From positions 1,612,001-1,676,000 of the forward strand of contig NZ_CP012371.1 in NCBI RefSeq assembly GCF_000619905.2: DNA of 64,000 bases, in the 5' to 3' direction. The position numbers and the translations under genes were made by a program. The notes under the pieces are model-generated. The model saw nothing but the letters and a program-made list of their open reading frames with translations, ran no database searches and was not told the origin of the DNA. Below, in pieces: positions 1-9,694 of this stretch (positions within the stretch are counted from its first letter, which is position 1; the number at the start of each line of letters is the position of its first letter). Source of the stretch: Nitrosospira briensis C-128. GTDB lineage: Bacteria; Pseudomonadota; Gammaproteobacteria; Burkholderiales; Nitrosomonadaceae.

Positions 1-298
1 CGGTTACCTGATTAAGATCGCGATCATAAAACCATATGCGGGAACCATCGCCCACAATAAGCTGCTCGTACGGTTTCTCGTAAATCCATCGAAACTTGCC
101 CGGACGCTCGAATTGCATCGTACCGCCACCTTTTTGTACCGCGCGTCCACTTCTATCGAGAACAGTCTGTGAAAACACCGATCTAACAGTACGGGTATTC
201 TGAATGAAATTCTTGAGACTGTTTATCGCACTTGCCTCGGCGGTAGAGATAAACAAAAAGAACAGCAAAAAAACCCAGCATCGTTCCGGTAGCTTCAT
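1..298 (-). CDS. lolA: Outer-membrane lipoprotein carrier protein LolA, N-terminal part
   Basis: This is the 5' part of lolA, cut by the window start. LolA is the periplasmic chaperone that takes lipoproteins from the LolCDE transporter to LolB at the outer membrane. The start is the ATG complementary to 296-298. A signal peptide with a Phe/Leu-rich core comes first, then the family pattern 'FSQTVLDRSG', 'GGGTMQFERPGKFRW' and 'YEKPYEQLIVGDG'. In many betaproteobacteria lolA directly follows ftsK. Here ftsK is on the same strand further right, but amoC is inserted between them in the opposite orientation. Confidence 0.93.
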   Translation of the reverse strand, partial: MKLPERCWVFLLFFLFISTAEASAINSLKNFIQNTRTVRSVFSQTVLDRSGRAVQKGGGTMQFERPGKFRWIYEKPYEQLIVGDGSRIWFYDRDLNQVT

Positions 299-582
299 GG
301 TATTCCTTAAGTCATCAAGGGAAGTATTATAAAGAAGTGCTTTCGCCCGTGTGGAATAAGCCCGGTTTACCTGAGAATACCATTTTCCTATTTCCTGATC
401 GCAAGCTGGTTTGATCTGGTTTCGCCTGCGATTTTACCGGCTTCTGTTTGCCCCGCCAAAAATGTCTCGCATTATGTCGAAAGCACGGGGAGTAAGCCGT
501 GATTAGCATTTTCCCGGAAAATATCGTATTCCGGGAGATATTGTATATATGGACCAGGCTGAAAATCCGGCATAAAAATGTT
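299..582. other. lolA-amoC divergent intergenic region
   Basis: This stretch separates divergently transcribed lolA and amoC and has no credible gene; the reading frame crossing it on the minus strand has no family features and runs into the start of amoC. At 509-523 there is an inverted repeat with 7-base arms (ATTTTCC, centre C, GGAAAAT). It could be an operator, but no regulator can be named from the sequence. Confidence 0.5.
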
Positions 583-610
583 GGAACCGTCCTATAACAA
601 CAAAGTCTAA
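583..610 (+). promoter_or_regulatory. Sigma-E-type promoter candidate for amoC
   Basis: A -35 element GGAACCG (583-589) and a -10 element TCTAA preceded by G (606-610) are separated by 16 bases. This matches the extracytoplasmic sigma-E consensus (GGAACTT, 16 bases, GTCTAA/TCTGA) well. Transcription would begin near 617, giving a leader of about 75 bases before the amoC ATG. A sigma-E link has been reported for the singleton amoC of Nitrosomonas europaea, so the match is biologically plausible. It is not proven here. Confidence 0.6.
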
Positions 611-646
611 TTTTTGCTGGCGGAGAATAGTTCCCCGTCAACTTAA

Positions 647-1501
<855 letters not shown>

Positions 1502-1532
1502 TCGGCTGGGCAGTTAACCTGAACCATGCTCG

Positions 1533-1580
1533 GACCGCCCCACTCCCCAAGGAATCAGGGGGAGCGGGGCGGTCTTAATT
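1533..1580 (+). terminator. Rho-independent terminator after amoC
   Basis: A perfect 16-bp GC-rich stem (arms 1533-1548 and 1559-1574) with a 10-base loop is followed by TTAATTT. It lies 32 bases after the amoC stop codon and makes amoC a monocistronic unit insulated from ftsK on the other strand. Confidence 0.88.
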
Positions 1581-1671
1581 TATGCAACAACTTCGTCCTT
1601 TTTAAGGTACGAAAACAAAAGTAGCAGACCAGTATTCTTGCAATTCGTCGTGATGTCGTCTTTCACATCGA

Positions 1672-3966
1672 CTAGTCGTTGCGCGCCGGGACCAATACCT
1701 CCCGATTACCGTTGGTTTGCATGGCTGAAACCAAGCCTGCGCGTTCCATTTCTTCAATCAGCCGCGCAGCACGGTTATAGCCGATACGCAAGTGCCGCTG
1801 TACCAGCGAGATCGAAGCGCGGCGCGACTTGAGCACCATCGCAACCGCGTCGTCGTAAAGCGGATCGGCTTCGCCGCCTTCCTGACCTGCTATGCCAGCG
1901 CTTTCGCCCGCGCCGCCCTCATCTTCGATAGAATTAAGCACGCCGTCCACATAACGCGGCGCACCATGCGCCTTCAGGTATTCCACCACCCTGTGTACTT
2001 CCTGATCGGCGACAAAAGCGCCATGCACCCGTTGTGGATAACCGCTACCGGGAGGCAGATAAAGCATGTCGCCCTGCCCAAGCAGCGCCTCCGCCCCCAT
2101 CTGATCCAGAATGGTACGCGAATCCACCTTGCTGGATACCTGAAACGCCACACGGGTCGGGATGTTGGCTTTGATAAGGCCGGTAATCACATCGACCGAA
2201 GGCCGCTGCGTGGCGAGCAGCAAATGCACGCCAGCGGCACGTGCTTTCTGCGCCAGCCGAGCAATCAGTTCCTCGACTTTTTTGCCCACCACCATCATCA
2301 AATCCGCCAATTCATCTATTACCACTACGATCAATGGCATCTCTTCCAGCGGCTCTGGTGCGTCCGGCGTCAAGCTGAATGGATTGGTTAGCGGTTGTTC
2401 GCTCTTGATTGCTTCCCGAACTTTCTGGTTATACCCACCGAGGTTACGCACACCCAGTGCAGACATCAGCTTGTAGCGCCGCTCCATTTCCGCTACCCCC
2501 CACCGCAGCGCGCTCGCCGCCTGGCGCATATCCGTCACCACGGGCGCCAGCAGATGCGGAATGCCTTCATAAACCGACAACTCGAGCATTTTTGGATCTA
2601 CCAGAATCAGGCGCACCTGCTCAGGCGTAGCCTTATAGATAAGGCTCAGTATCATGGCGTTGATTGCCACCGATTTGCCTGATCCGGTCGTTCCCGCAAC
2701 CAGCACATGGGGCATTCTGGCCAGGTCTGCTACTACCGGATGGCCGCCGATGTCCTTGCCTAACGCCATGGTCAGCGGCGACGCCATCTCGGCATAAGCT
2801 TGCGAACTGAGAATTTCCGATAGCCGCACCACCTGCCGCTTGGGGTTAGGAATCTCCAGACCCATGCTGGTCTTTCCCGGAATGGTTTCCACCACGCGTA
2901 TGCTCACAACCGACAACGAACGCGCCAGATCTTTCACCAGATTGAGAATCTGGTTGCCCTTTACGCCCACAGCGGGCTCGATCTCGTACCGGGTAATGAC
3001 GGGACCGGGATAAGCGGCCACCACCTTGACCTCCACGCCAAAATCGATCAGCTTCCGCTCGATCAGGCGCGAAGTAAATTCGAGCGTGTCGGTCGACAGG
3101 ATTTCCACATCCTTTTTCGCCGGCTCGTCCAGCAGGCGCAACGGCGGCAAAGGCGAATCGGGTAAATCGACGAATAGCGGCGTCTGTTTTTCCTTGATCA
3201 CCCGCGGCGACTTCGGAATCATGGTGGCAGGCTGCTCGATATGTAAAGGCGGATTTTCCTGGAAACGTTTTTTCCCGACCTCGACCAATTCGTCCCGCTT
3301 GATTGCCGAGGCCAAGCCGGCGCGGCGATCCTGCCAGTCTTCCCAGCGGCGCCTGACGATCAGGCAGCTTCCCTCTATCACCGCGCCCAGCTTCTCGACG
3401 AAACGCAGCCACGACAGGCCGGTAAACAAGCTGAAGCCGATCGCGATCAATGTCACCAGTGCCAGCGTCGTGCCGGTAAAGCCCAGCATCCGCGACAGGT
3501 TCTTGCTGATTATCAGGCCCAGCACACCGCCCGGCGTCTGGGGCAACGTTATTTGGAGCGTATAAAAGCGCAATGCTTCAAGTCCACTGCTGGCGAATAG
3601 CAAAACAAGAAAACCAACAGCCGAAACAAACAATGGGCGACGATCGAATATGCCCCCATCGATACGATGATAAGACCACGTTACGAGAAAAGCACAAAAT
3701 AATACCCACCACCAGGCTGAAACGCCGAATAGATATAGCAACAAGTCCGCCAGCCAAGCCCCCGCCGTCCCGCCGGGATTTTGCACGGTCGCCGCGCCAC
3801 TGTGGGACCACCCGGGATCGGCACGCTCATATCCATGGAATATCAGTACCAGGTAAAGCGCCACGCCGAGCAATGCGAGCCCCGCGGATTCGCGTAGCAG
3901 CCTGACAACCCTCGGCGGCAAAGGATTGGGACTTGATTTTTTCGCCATAGACTTGACAGAGCTCAT
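1672..3966 (-). CDS. ftsK: DNA translocase FtsK
   Basis: FtsK couples cell division to chromosome segregation: it sits at the septum and pumps DNA so that XerCD can resolve dimers at dif. The 764-residue protein has an N-terminal domain with about four membrane segments (residues 25-200), a short linker, and a motor domain with Walker A 'GTTGSGKS' (about residue 425) and Walker B around '[15 protein letters not shown]'. A C-terminal gamma winged helix ends the protein ('[20 protein letters not shown]'). The linker is short compared with E. coli, as usual outside enterics. A second in-frame Met, seven residues in (MAKKSS), could be the true start. The gene reads toward lolA but amoC intervenes. 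Confidence 0.97.
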   Translation of the reverse strand: MSSVKSMAKKSSPNPLPPRVVRLLRESAGLALLGVALYLVLIFHGYERADPGWSHSGAATVQNPGGTAGAWLADLLLYLFGVSAWWWVLFCAFLVTWSYHRIDGGIFDRRPLFVSAVGFLVLLFASSGLEALRFYTLQITLPQTPGGVLGLIISKNLSRMLGFTGTTLALVTLIAIGFSLFTGLSWLRFVEKLGAVIEGSCLIVRRRWEDWQDRRAGLASAIKRDELVEVGKKRFQENPPLHIEQPATMIPKSPRVIKEKQTPLFVDLPDSPLPPLRLLDEPAKKDVEILSTDTLEFTSRLIERKLIDFGVEVKVVAAYPGPVITRYEIEPAVGVKGNQILNLVKDLARSLSVVSIRVVETIPGKTSMGLEIPNPKRQVVRLSEILSSQAYAEMASPLTMALGKDIGGHPVVADLARMPHVLVAGTTGSGKSVAINAMILSLIYKATPEQVRLILVDPKMLELSVYEGIPHLLAPVVTDMRQAASALRWGVAEMERRYKLMSALGVRNLGGYNQKVREAIKSEQPLTNPFSLTPDAPEPLEEMPLIVVVIDELADLMMVVGKKVEELIARLAQKARAAGVHLLLATQRPSVDVITGLIKANIPTRVAFQVSSKVDSRTILDQMGAEALLGQGDMLYLPPGSGYPQRVHGAFVADQEVHRVVEYLKAHGAPRYVDGVLNSIEDEGGAGESAGIAGQEGGEADPLYDDAVAMVLKSRRASISLVQRHLRIGYNRAARLIEEMERAGLVSAMQTNGNREVLVPARND

Positions 3967-4170
3967 GGATAGTCTCGGGCTAACAGAAGAATACGGAAAG
4001 AAATCCGATTATATAGGGTTACATCAGGGCTAAAAAGCAGCGTCGCCGCCGCCCTGGCATCGTATGGAAGAAAATGAAGAAAGGCGATCACATATGCATC
4101 GCTACCAGCGGTGCAAAGCTCAAGAATTTTACTCGATCTGTCATTCCTTTACTTGCGCGGCCGATTCAAC

Positions 4171-5481
4171 TCATCGGATGTCGTTATCCTGGAGTTTTTC
4201 ATCCAGTATTTCGATCCAGTGATCGACCGCCATCGACGTACCACTACTCCGGACGTGCATGAGGCATCCTATGTTGGCAGTCGCAATCCGGATTGGCTGG
4301 CCCGATTCCAGCGCCGCTATCTTGTTTTTCAGTAGCTGTTGCGACAGTTCGGGCTGCAAAATGGAGTAGGTGCCTGCCGATCCGCAACAAAGATGCGCAT
4401 CCGGCACATAAGTCAACTCAAAACCTGCGGCAACCAGAATCTTCTCGGCAACACCCCGGATTTGCATTCCATGTTGCAGAGTACAGGGGGAATGGAAGGC
4501 GAGCCGGGTTTTTTTTGCCACACCCCTGTGCGCCAGCGGTCTGCCGAGGAGTGAGACGAGTGCTTGGGTCTCGGCTTCCAGGATTTCGCTGATATCTTTA
4601 GTCAGCTCGGAAATCCGTGCCGCCTTTTCCGCATAGGCGGGATCATGACGCAATAAATGGCCGTATTCCTTTACGGTTACGCCGCAACCACTGGCGGTCA
4701 TGACGATGGCTTCCACTCCAACCACCCTTTCTCCTCCTCCGTCATCTTGCATTCCGACATACGGCCACCAGGCGTCCACATTGCGGCGCATGTAATCCAG
4801 TCCTTCCTGTTGGGCATTGAGATGGTAAGACACGGCGCCGCAGCAACCTGCGTTCGGCGCCTTGATGAGGGATATACCGAGCTTGTCCAATATTCTTGCG
4901 GCGGCGGCGTTGATGTTAGGCGCCAGCGTCGGCTGTACGCAGCCTTCCAGCACCAGCATTTTGCGTTGATGTTGTACAGGAGGCTGAGAAAACTGTGATC
5001 CCGCGAGTTGAGAATTCTTTGTATGCGGTATTGAATCCCGAAGCACACCCGGCAGTAACGGGCGCGCAGATCGCCCCAGCTTCAGCAATGAAGCAAACAC
5101 CCCTGGGTTGGGTAGCGTCTGGCGCAATGCGTAGCGCACGGTAGCTGCAGCGAAACTTCGTCCCACCTTTTTTTCAACAATGCCACGGCCGATATCCACC
5201 AGCCGTCCATATTGCACGCCGGAGGGACAAACCGTCTCGCAGGCGCGGCAAGTGAGACAACGGTCGAGATGCAATTGTGTTTTTTGCGTGACCGGCGCGC
5301 CTTCCAGCACCTGTTTTATCAGATAGATACGCCCACGCGGGCTATCCAGTTCGTCGCCCAGCAACTGATAAGTCGGGCAGGTGGCAAGACAGAAGCCGCA
5401 ATGAACGCAATTCCGCAGTATCGCCTCCGCTTCCTGTCCTTCCGGAGAGTCTTTGATGAAGTCGGCGAGATGAGTTTGCAT
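4171..5481 (-). CDS. glcF: Glycolate oxidase iron-sulfur subunit GlcF
   Basis: GlcF is the electron-transfer subunit of glycolate dehydrogenase, which oxidises glycolate to glyoxylate at the inner face of the membrane. Two ferredoxin-type [4Fe-4S] motifs lie near the N-terminus ('CVHCGFCLATCP' and 'CLTCRACETVCP'). They are followed by two CCG domains of the heterodisulfide-reductase type ('NAGCCGAV', 'HLCCGSAGTY'). The length of 436 residues is normal. It is the last gene of the run reductase-glcD-glcE-glcF, starting immediately after the glcE stop codon. Confidence 0.96.
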   Translation of the reverse strand: MQTHLADFIKDSPEGQEAEAILRNCVHCGFCLATCPTYQLLGDELDSPRGRIYLIKQVLEGAPVTQKTQLHLDRCLTCRACETVCPSGVQYGRLVDIGRGIVEKKVGRSFAAATVRYALRQTLPNPGVFASLLKLGRSARPLLPGVLRDSIPHTKNSQLAGSQFSQPPVQHQRKMLVLEGCVQPTLAPNINAAAARILDKLGISLIKAPNAGCCGAVSYHLNAQQEGLDYMRRNVDAWWPYVGMQDDGGGERVVGVEAIVMTASGCGVTVKEYGHLLRHDPAYAEKAARISELTKDISEILEAETQALVSLLGRPLAHRGVAKKTRLAFHSPCTLQHGMQIRGVAEKILVAAGFELTYVPDAHLCCGSAGTYSILQPELSQQLLKNKIAALESGQPIRIATANIGCLMHVRSSGTSMAVDHWIEILDEKLQDNDIR

Positions 5482-6594
5482 TTATATTTCCGGGTATATC
5501 CGGCCGGGATTCAGTATACGCATGGGGTCGAATTTTTCTTTCAGGCGGCGAGTGATATTCATCATAGCCGGGGTGAGCGGATGAAACACGGGGGCGCACG
5601 ATCCGTAGCTGCGAAATAAAGTAGCATGACCGCCCGCGACCTTCGCAGCGGTGCGTATGGCGAGATGCACTGCCTCGGTATCCGCATCAGCCGAGTCAGT
5701 TACCAGCCAGCGCAACGCTCCACCCCATTCGATCAATTGATTCCCGGGCAGCGATAGTGGCGGTGTCGTCGATTTTATGGACAAGCGCCAGAGCGGCTTC
5801 CCTGTCTGAAAAAACGGGTGGGTCTGTTCGCGCACTGTTTCCCAGAAAACGGCGCCGTCATCGATTTCCTCTCCACCCATTATCGCACGCGCGGCGCGCA
5901 CGGCAGGGGCTGCGCCGGATAGCCTCAAAAAAAGGACACCATCGCAGAAACAGGTTGCGGAAACCGGTAGCGGTTTACCTGCCCAAAAATTCATCTTTTC
6001 GATGGCTTCCGTCTCGTTCATCGGTAAGCACAGCGTAAGCTCCATTGCCGGTAGCGGCAGCACTTTGAGGGAAACCTCGAGCAAGAGACCCAGCGTGCCC
6101 ATCGAACCCGTCATCAAACGCGAAACATCGTAGCCGGCAACATTTTTCATGACCTGGCCGCCAAAACGCAGATCCTCTCCTCTACCATCCAGCATGCGCA
6201 CTCCCAGCACAAAGTCGCGTACCGCGCCGGCGGATGCTCGGCGCGGACCGGACAGGCCGGTAGCAACACAACCGCCGAGCGTAGCGCCAGCGCCAAAATG
6301 GGGTGGCTCGAAAGCCAGCATCTGACCGTGCCTGGCCAGTTCGGTTTCGAGATCGGACAATCGCGTCCCTGCGCGAGCGGTGACCACCAGCTCGGTAGGC
6401 TCGTAATCGACTATGCCGGCGTAAGCGGTGGCATCGAGAATGCCGCCCCCTGAAGGAAGAGGAGCGGCCAGGGCCAGGGGAGCAACGCGACCGCCATAGA
6501 AATCCTTGGTACCGCCGCTGCGTATTATTAATGGCTCGTCAGCGCTGCCGGCCGCTTGAATGGTGTCGGCAAATTGATCAATGAGATATTGCAT
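5482..6594 (-). CDS. glcE: Glycolate oxidase FAD-binding subunit GlcE
   Basis: GlcE is the second flavin-binding subunit of glycolate dehydrogenase. The 370-residue protein carries the FAD_binding_4 fold with 'RSGGTKDFYGG', 'GAGATLGGCVATGLSGP' and 'NVAGYDVSRLMTGSMGTLG', and ends with the oxidase-C motif 'LKEKFDPMRILNPGRI'. It begins 49 bases after glcD and abuts glcF, so the three subunits are very likely co-transcribed and translated together. Confidence 0.95.
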   Translation of the reverse strand: MQYLIDQFADTIQAAGSADEPLIIRSGGTKDFYGGRVAPLALAAPLPSGGGILDATAYAGIVDYEPTELVVTARAGTRLSDLETELARHGQMLAFEPPHFGAGATLGGCVATGLSGPRRASAGAVRDFVLGVRMLDGRGEDLRFGGQVMKNVAGYDVSRLMTGSMGTLGLLLEVSLKVLPLPAMELTLCLPMNETEAIEKMNFWAGKPLPVSATCFCDGVLFLRLSGAAPAVRAARAIMGGEEIDDGAVFWETVREQTHPFFQTGKPLWRLSIKSTTPPLSLPGNQLIEWGGALRWLVTDSADADTEAVHLAIRTAAKVAGGHATLFRSYGSCAPVFHPLTPAMMNITRRLKEKFDPMRILNPGRIYPEI

Positions 6595-6643
6595 GCCTAA
6601 TCGTTGCCAGTCTTCAGACTATGCAAAATCGCCTCATCAATTT

Positions 6644-8098
6644 TCAAAACCTCGGCAGTCCTGGGAATTTTTCTTCGCCCCGATGCACATGCATGGCGCC
6701 ATGCTCGGCGCAACGGCGTAGCGTCGGCACGGCTTTTCCGGGATTCAGCAGTCCATCCGGATCAAAGGCCGCCTTTACCGCATGAAACATCTTCAGTTCG
6801 CCGATCTTGAATTGAGAACACATCTGGTCGATTTTTTCCATACCGACTCCGTGTTCGCCCGTAATGGTCCCCCCGGCCTGAATACACATCTGGAGTATCC
6901 TTGCGCCAAACTTCTCGGTTAATTCAAGCTCTCCCGGCTGATTTGCGTCATAAAGAATCAGCGGATGCAAGTTGCCGTCGCCGGCATGGAAGACATTCAT
7001 GCAACGCAGGCCATACTCGACGGAGAGCGCTTCGATTCCAGACAATACGTTTGCAAGACTCTTGCGGGGAATGGTTCCATCCATGCAGTAGTAATCCGGC
7101 GATATGCGGCCCGCTGCCGGGAAAGCGGCTTTGCGTCCGGCCCAGAATTTAAGCCGCTCGGCCTCATCGCGCGATGTCCTGATCTCGATCGCGCCGCTTC
7201 TTTCCATGATTTCATTAATATGCCGGATTTCTTCCGCCACTTCCTCTGCCGTACCGTCCGCTTCGCATAGCAGAATCGCGGCCGCATCAAGGTTGTAGCC
7301 TGCATGAACGTACTCCTCCACGGCGCGGGTAGTGATTTTATCCATCATCTCCATACCGGCCGGAATAATACCCGCGCCGATCACGTTCGCCACGGCATCA
7401 CCGGCACTACGCAGGTCATTAAATGCAGCAAGGACCACCTGGGCTTTTTCTGGCTTGGGCGTGAGTTTTACGGTAACTTCAGTCACGACGCCCAGCATGC
7501 CTTCGCTGCCCGTCATGAGCGCGAGCAGGTCGTAACCTGGCGCATCCAGCCCATCAGCGCCGATTTCAAGGATCTCGCCATCTATGGTTATCACGCGCAA
7601 TTTAATAATGTTATGCACGGTGAGCCCATATTTCAGGCAGTGTACGCCTCCCGAATTTTCTGCCACATTGCCGCCGATGGAGCAGGCAATCTGCGACGAC
7701 GGATCGGGTGCATAATATAAGCCATACGGTGCCGCCGCTTCGCTGATAGCGAGATTGCGCACCCCTGGCTGCACCCGCGCGGTGCGTGCTGCCGGGTCGA
7801 GCTCAAGTATTTGTTTCAACTTGGCGAGCGACAGAAGCACACCTTCCGCATGGGGCAGCGCGCCCCCGGACAGGCCGGTTCCCGCCCCGCGTGCCACTAC
7901 CGGGATTTTTGCCACATAGCAAACCTCTAGAATTTCGATCACTTCATTTTCGGTTCGCGGCAATGCCACGATCAAGGGCATTTGCCGGTAAGCCGACAAG
8001 CCGTCGCACTCGTACGGCCTCAGGTCCTCGATCTCATGAAGCACCGCATCCGGTGGCAGAAAGGTGCGTAGCCTGGAAACAAGCTCGAGCGCATTCAT
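6644..8098 (-). CDS. glcD: Glycolate oxidase catalytic subunit GlcD
   Basis: GlcD is the FAD-linked catalytic subunit that oxidises glycolate (and D-lactate). The 484-residue protein shows the p-cresol-methylhydroxylase-type FAD domain ('ARGAGTGLSGGALP', 'GGNVAENSGG', 'LMTGSEGMLGVVTEV') and the FAD-oxidase C domain with 'NVFHAGDGNLHPLI' and 'GEHGVGMEK'. In an organism that fixes carbon by Rubisco the substrate is most likely glycolate from 2-phosphoglycolate. It lies 17 bases after the upstream reductase gene, in one operon with glcE and glcF. Confidence 0.96.
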   Translation of the reverse strand: MNALELVSRLRTFLPPDAVLHEIEDLRPYECDGLSAYRQMPLIVALPRTENEVIEILEVCYVAKIPVVARGAGTGLSGGALPHAEGVLLSLAKLKQILELDPAARTARVQPGVRNLAISEAAAPYGLYYAPDPSSQIACSIGGNVAENSGGVHCLKYGLTVHNIIKLRVITIDGEILEIGADGLDAPGYDLLALMTGSEGMLGVVTEVTVKLTPKPEKAQVVLAAFNDLRSAGDAVANVIGAGIIPAGMEMMDKITTRAVEEYVHAGYNLDAAAILLCEADGTAEEVAEEIRHINEIMERSGAIEIRTSRDEAERLKFWAGRKAAFPAAGRISPDYYCMDGTIPRKSLANVLSGIEALSVEYGLRCMNVFHAGDGNLHPLILYDANQPGELELTEKFGARILQMCIQAGGTITGEHGVGMEKIDQMCSQFKIGELKMFHAVKAAFDPDGLLNPGKAVPTLRRCAEHGAMHVHRGEEKFPGLPRF

Positions 8099-8115
8099 CT
8101 CAATTATAAACTCGG

Positions 8116-9081
8116 TTAATTTAATTCTTTTTGCGAATCCTGAATCGAATCGTTAATTTCATGATTCGACAATTTTTCCAGCATTTGTATCATTGCTGCG
8201 CTATCCAACTTTGCGCCGCCGTGGGCGATGCATGCATTGAACATTTGCTGAACGGCGGCCGTATTGGGCAAACTGATGCCCAACGCATGTGCATTGGAGA
8301 GTGCGAGATCCAAATCCTTCCGATGCAGCTCTATGCGGAATCCCGGCTCGAACGCGCGCTTGATCATACGCTCGCCATGAACTTCCAGAACGCGCGATGA
8401 AGCAAACCCACCCATCAGCGCCTGGCGCACCCTGGCAGGATCGGCGCCGGCCTTGGACGCAAACAGCAGGCCCTCGCCGACAGCCTCGATAGTAAGCGCA
8501 GCGATGATCTGGTTGGCAATCTTGCAGACCTGACCTGCGCCATTCTCACCGATCAGCGTGATTGTTTTTCCCAGTAATTCGAGAACAGGCCTGATCTTCT
8601 CGAATACCGGTTCCGTTGCGCCCACCATAATGGTAAGGGTTGCATTCATTGCGCCTATATCGCCACCGGACACGGGCGCATCCACATAGTCACAACCGAG
8701 CTTATTGATATCAGCGGTAAATATTCTGGTTTCGATGGGAGAGATGGAACTCATGTCCATCACGATCTTGCGTGCAATCGGGTGTTCGCGATTGCTGCCG
8801 CTCAGCTCGCGCAACCCTTCGACCACGCCATTCTTGCCGAACAGCACCTGTTCCACATCCTGCGTATCAGGTAGCATGGTGATGACAATGTCGGCGCTTT
8901 GGGCAACTTCGCTGGGCGAAGAGCAGGCCTTGCCCCCCAGCTTGAGCAATTCATCCGGCACGCCGCTGCGAGAATGCAGAAACAATGTGTGGCCGCCATT
9001 GATAAGGTGCCCGGCCATGGGCTTTCCCATGATGCCGAGGCCAATGAAACCGATGCTTGTCATTTTTTTGCTCATCAGCAC
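8116..9081 (-). CDS. garR: 2-hydroxy-3-oxopropionate (tartronate semialdehyde) reductase
   Basis: This is a beta-hydroxyacid dehydrogenase. The N-terminal NAD(P) motif 'IGFIGLGIMGKPMAGHL', the substrate motif 'DAPVSGGDIGAMNATLTIM' and catalytic Lys in 'GQVCKIANQI' place it in the GarR/GlxR group. The expected reaction is reduction of tartronate semialdehyde to D-glycerate. As first gene of the glcDEF operon it fits a glycerate pathway: glycolate to glyoxylate, carboligation, then reduction. No glyoxylate carboligase is in this window. The start may be either of two Met codons before 'MTSIGF'. A 3-hydroxyisobutyrate dehydrogenase role is the main alternative. Confidence 0.85.
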   Translation of the reverse strand: MLMSKKMTSIGFIGLGIMGKPMAGHLINGGHTLFLHSRSGVPDELLKLGGKACSSPSEVAQSADIVITMLPDTQDVEQVLFGKNGVVEGLRELSGSNREHPIARKIVMDMSSISPIETRIFTADINKLGCDYVDAPVSGGDIGAMNATLTIMVGATEPVFEKIRPVLELLGKTITLIGENGAGQVCKIANQIIAALTIEAVGEGLLFASKAGADPARVRQALMGGFASSRVLEVHGERMIKRAFEPGFRIELHRKDLDLALSNAHALGISLPNTAAVQQMFNACIAHGGAKLDSAAMIQMLEKLSNHEINDSIQDSQKELN

Positions 9082-9290
9082 TTGAAGTCCTGCCGGTTAT
9101 CTCAGTTATACTTTTAGGCTCGCCAGCCTCGCTGGTGTCACTCGCGGATTTTTTCGCGGGCAGAGAAGTTTCGCTAGTGTAAACTTTCTTGCGATCCGGA
9201 TGCCGAATACGGGAGCGTATTTCGAACGCATGCTCATGTTTTTTAGCTAGCGTAGGTGTGCATCCAACATTCTTACTATTGGAAATAAAC

Positions 9291-9319
9291 GTTGGGGTTC
9301 CTTCGTCACCCCAACCTAC
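9291..9319 (-). repeat. REP-like element, GTAG plus palindrome (variant 1)
   Basis: Read on the minus strand it is GTAG followed by GTTGGGGT, a 9-base loop and ACCCCAAC: an 8-bp perfect stem behind the GTAG head that RAYT transposases recognise in REP elements. The stem sequence differs from that of the other three copies in the window. Confidence 0.6.
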
Positions 9320-9376
9320 GAGATAATTTTTTAGGGCGCGTCATTGCTGCATACGGATAGGCGTGGGTAACCGAAT

Positions 9377-9407
9377 GATGGGTTATGCTTCGATTCACAC
9401 ATCCTAC
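9377..9407 (-). repeat. REP-like element, GTAG plus palindrome (variant 2, degenerate)
   Basis: On the minus strand this is GTAG, then GATGTGTG and a complementary arm ending AACCCATC. It is a diverged copy of the elements at 38094 and 44618, with one stem mismatch. Confidence 0.55.
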
Positions 9408-9526
9408 ATGCAGGGTTTGTCGTTGCCGAGCTTGAATATCAGACGCCGCATTCCAAATGCGCGCGCTCATTTTTTAGCGTCGAAATAAAAAAGAATATTG
9501 CCATTTGATAATTACAAGGAAATGGA

Positions 9527-9694
9527 ATGATCGAATTTCAACTAGGCAGGCGTAATCGCTGCATTTTTACCTATGTTAATACAAAAGTCGCTCAACACAG
9601 TATAAGCGTACTCGCTTGCGTGGCGACCATGCGCGAAAAAAAACGTAATGGTGCCATGAGTGCTGGTCTTGAACTGCCGGGGGCGCTGGCATGA
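9527..9694 (+). CDS. Possible 55-residue upstream ORF, coupled to rubredoxin reductase
   Basis: An ATG at 9527 lies six bases after AAGGA and opens a 55-residue frame. Its stop codon overlaps the ATG of the reductase gene as ATGA, a classic translational-coupling arrangement. The product (starting MIEFQLGRRNRC, ending GLELPGALA) resembles nothing I recognise; it is not a rubredoxin, lacking the two CxxC knuckles. It may be a leader peptide whose translation opens the downstream start, or a chance frame. Confidence 0.35.
   Translation: MIEFQLGRRNRCIFTYVNTKVAQHSISVLACVATMREKKRNGAMSAGLELPGALA

Larger units (their letters stand above)
9082..9526. other. Intergenic region with REP-like palindromes
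   Basis: No gene is visible here. The stretch lies between the divergent garR operon and the rubredoxin reductase unit. It contains two GTAG-headed palindromes (9291-9319 and 9377-9407), listed separately, and is otherwise AT-rich toward its right end, where a promoter for the rightward unit would be expected. Confidence 0.6.
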
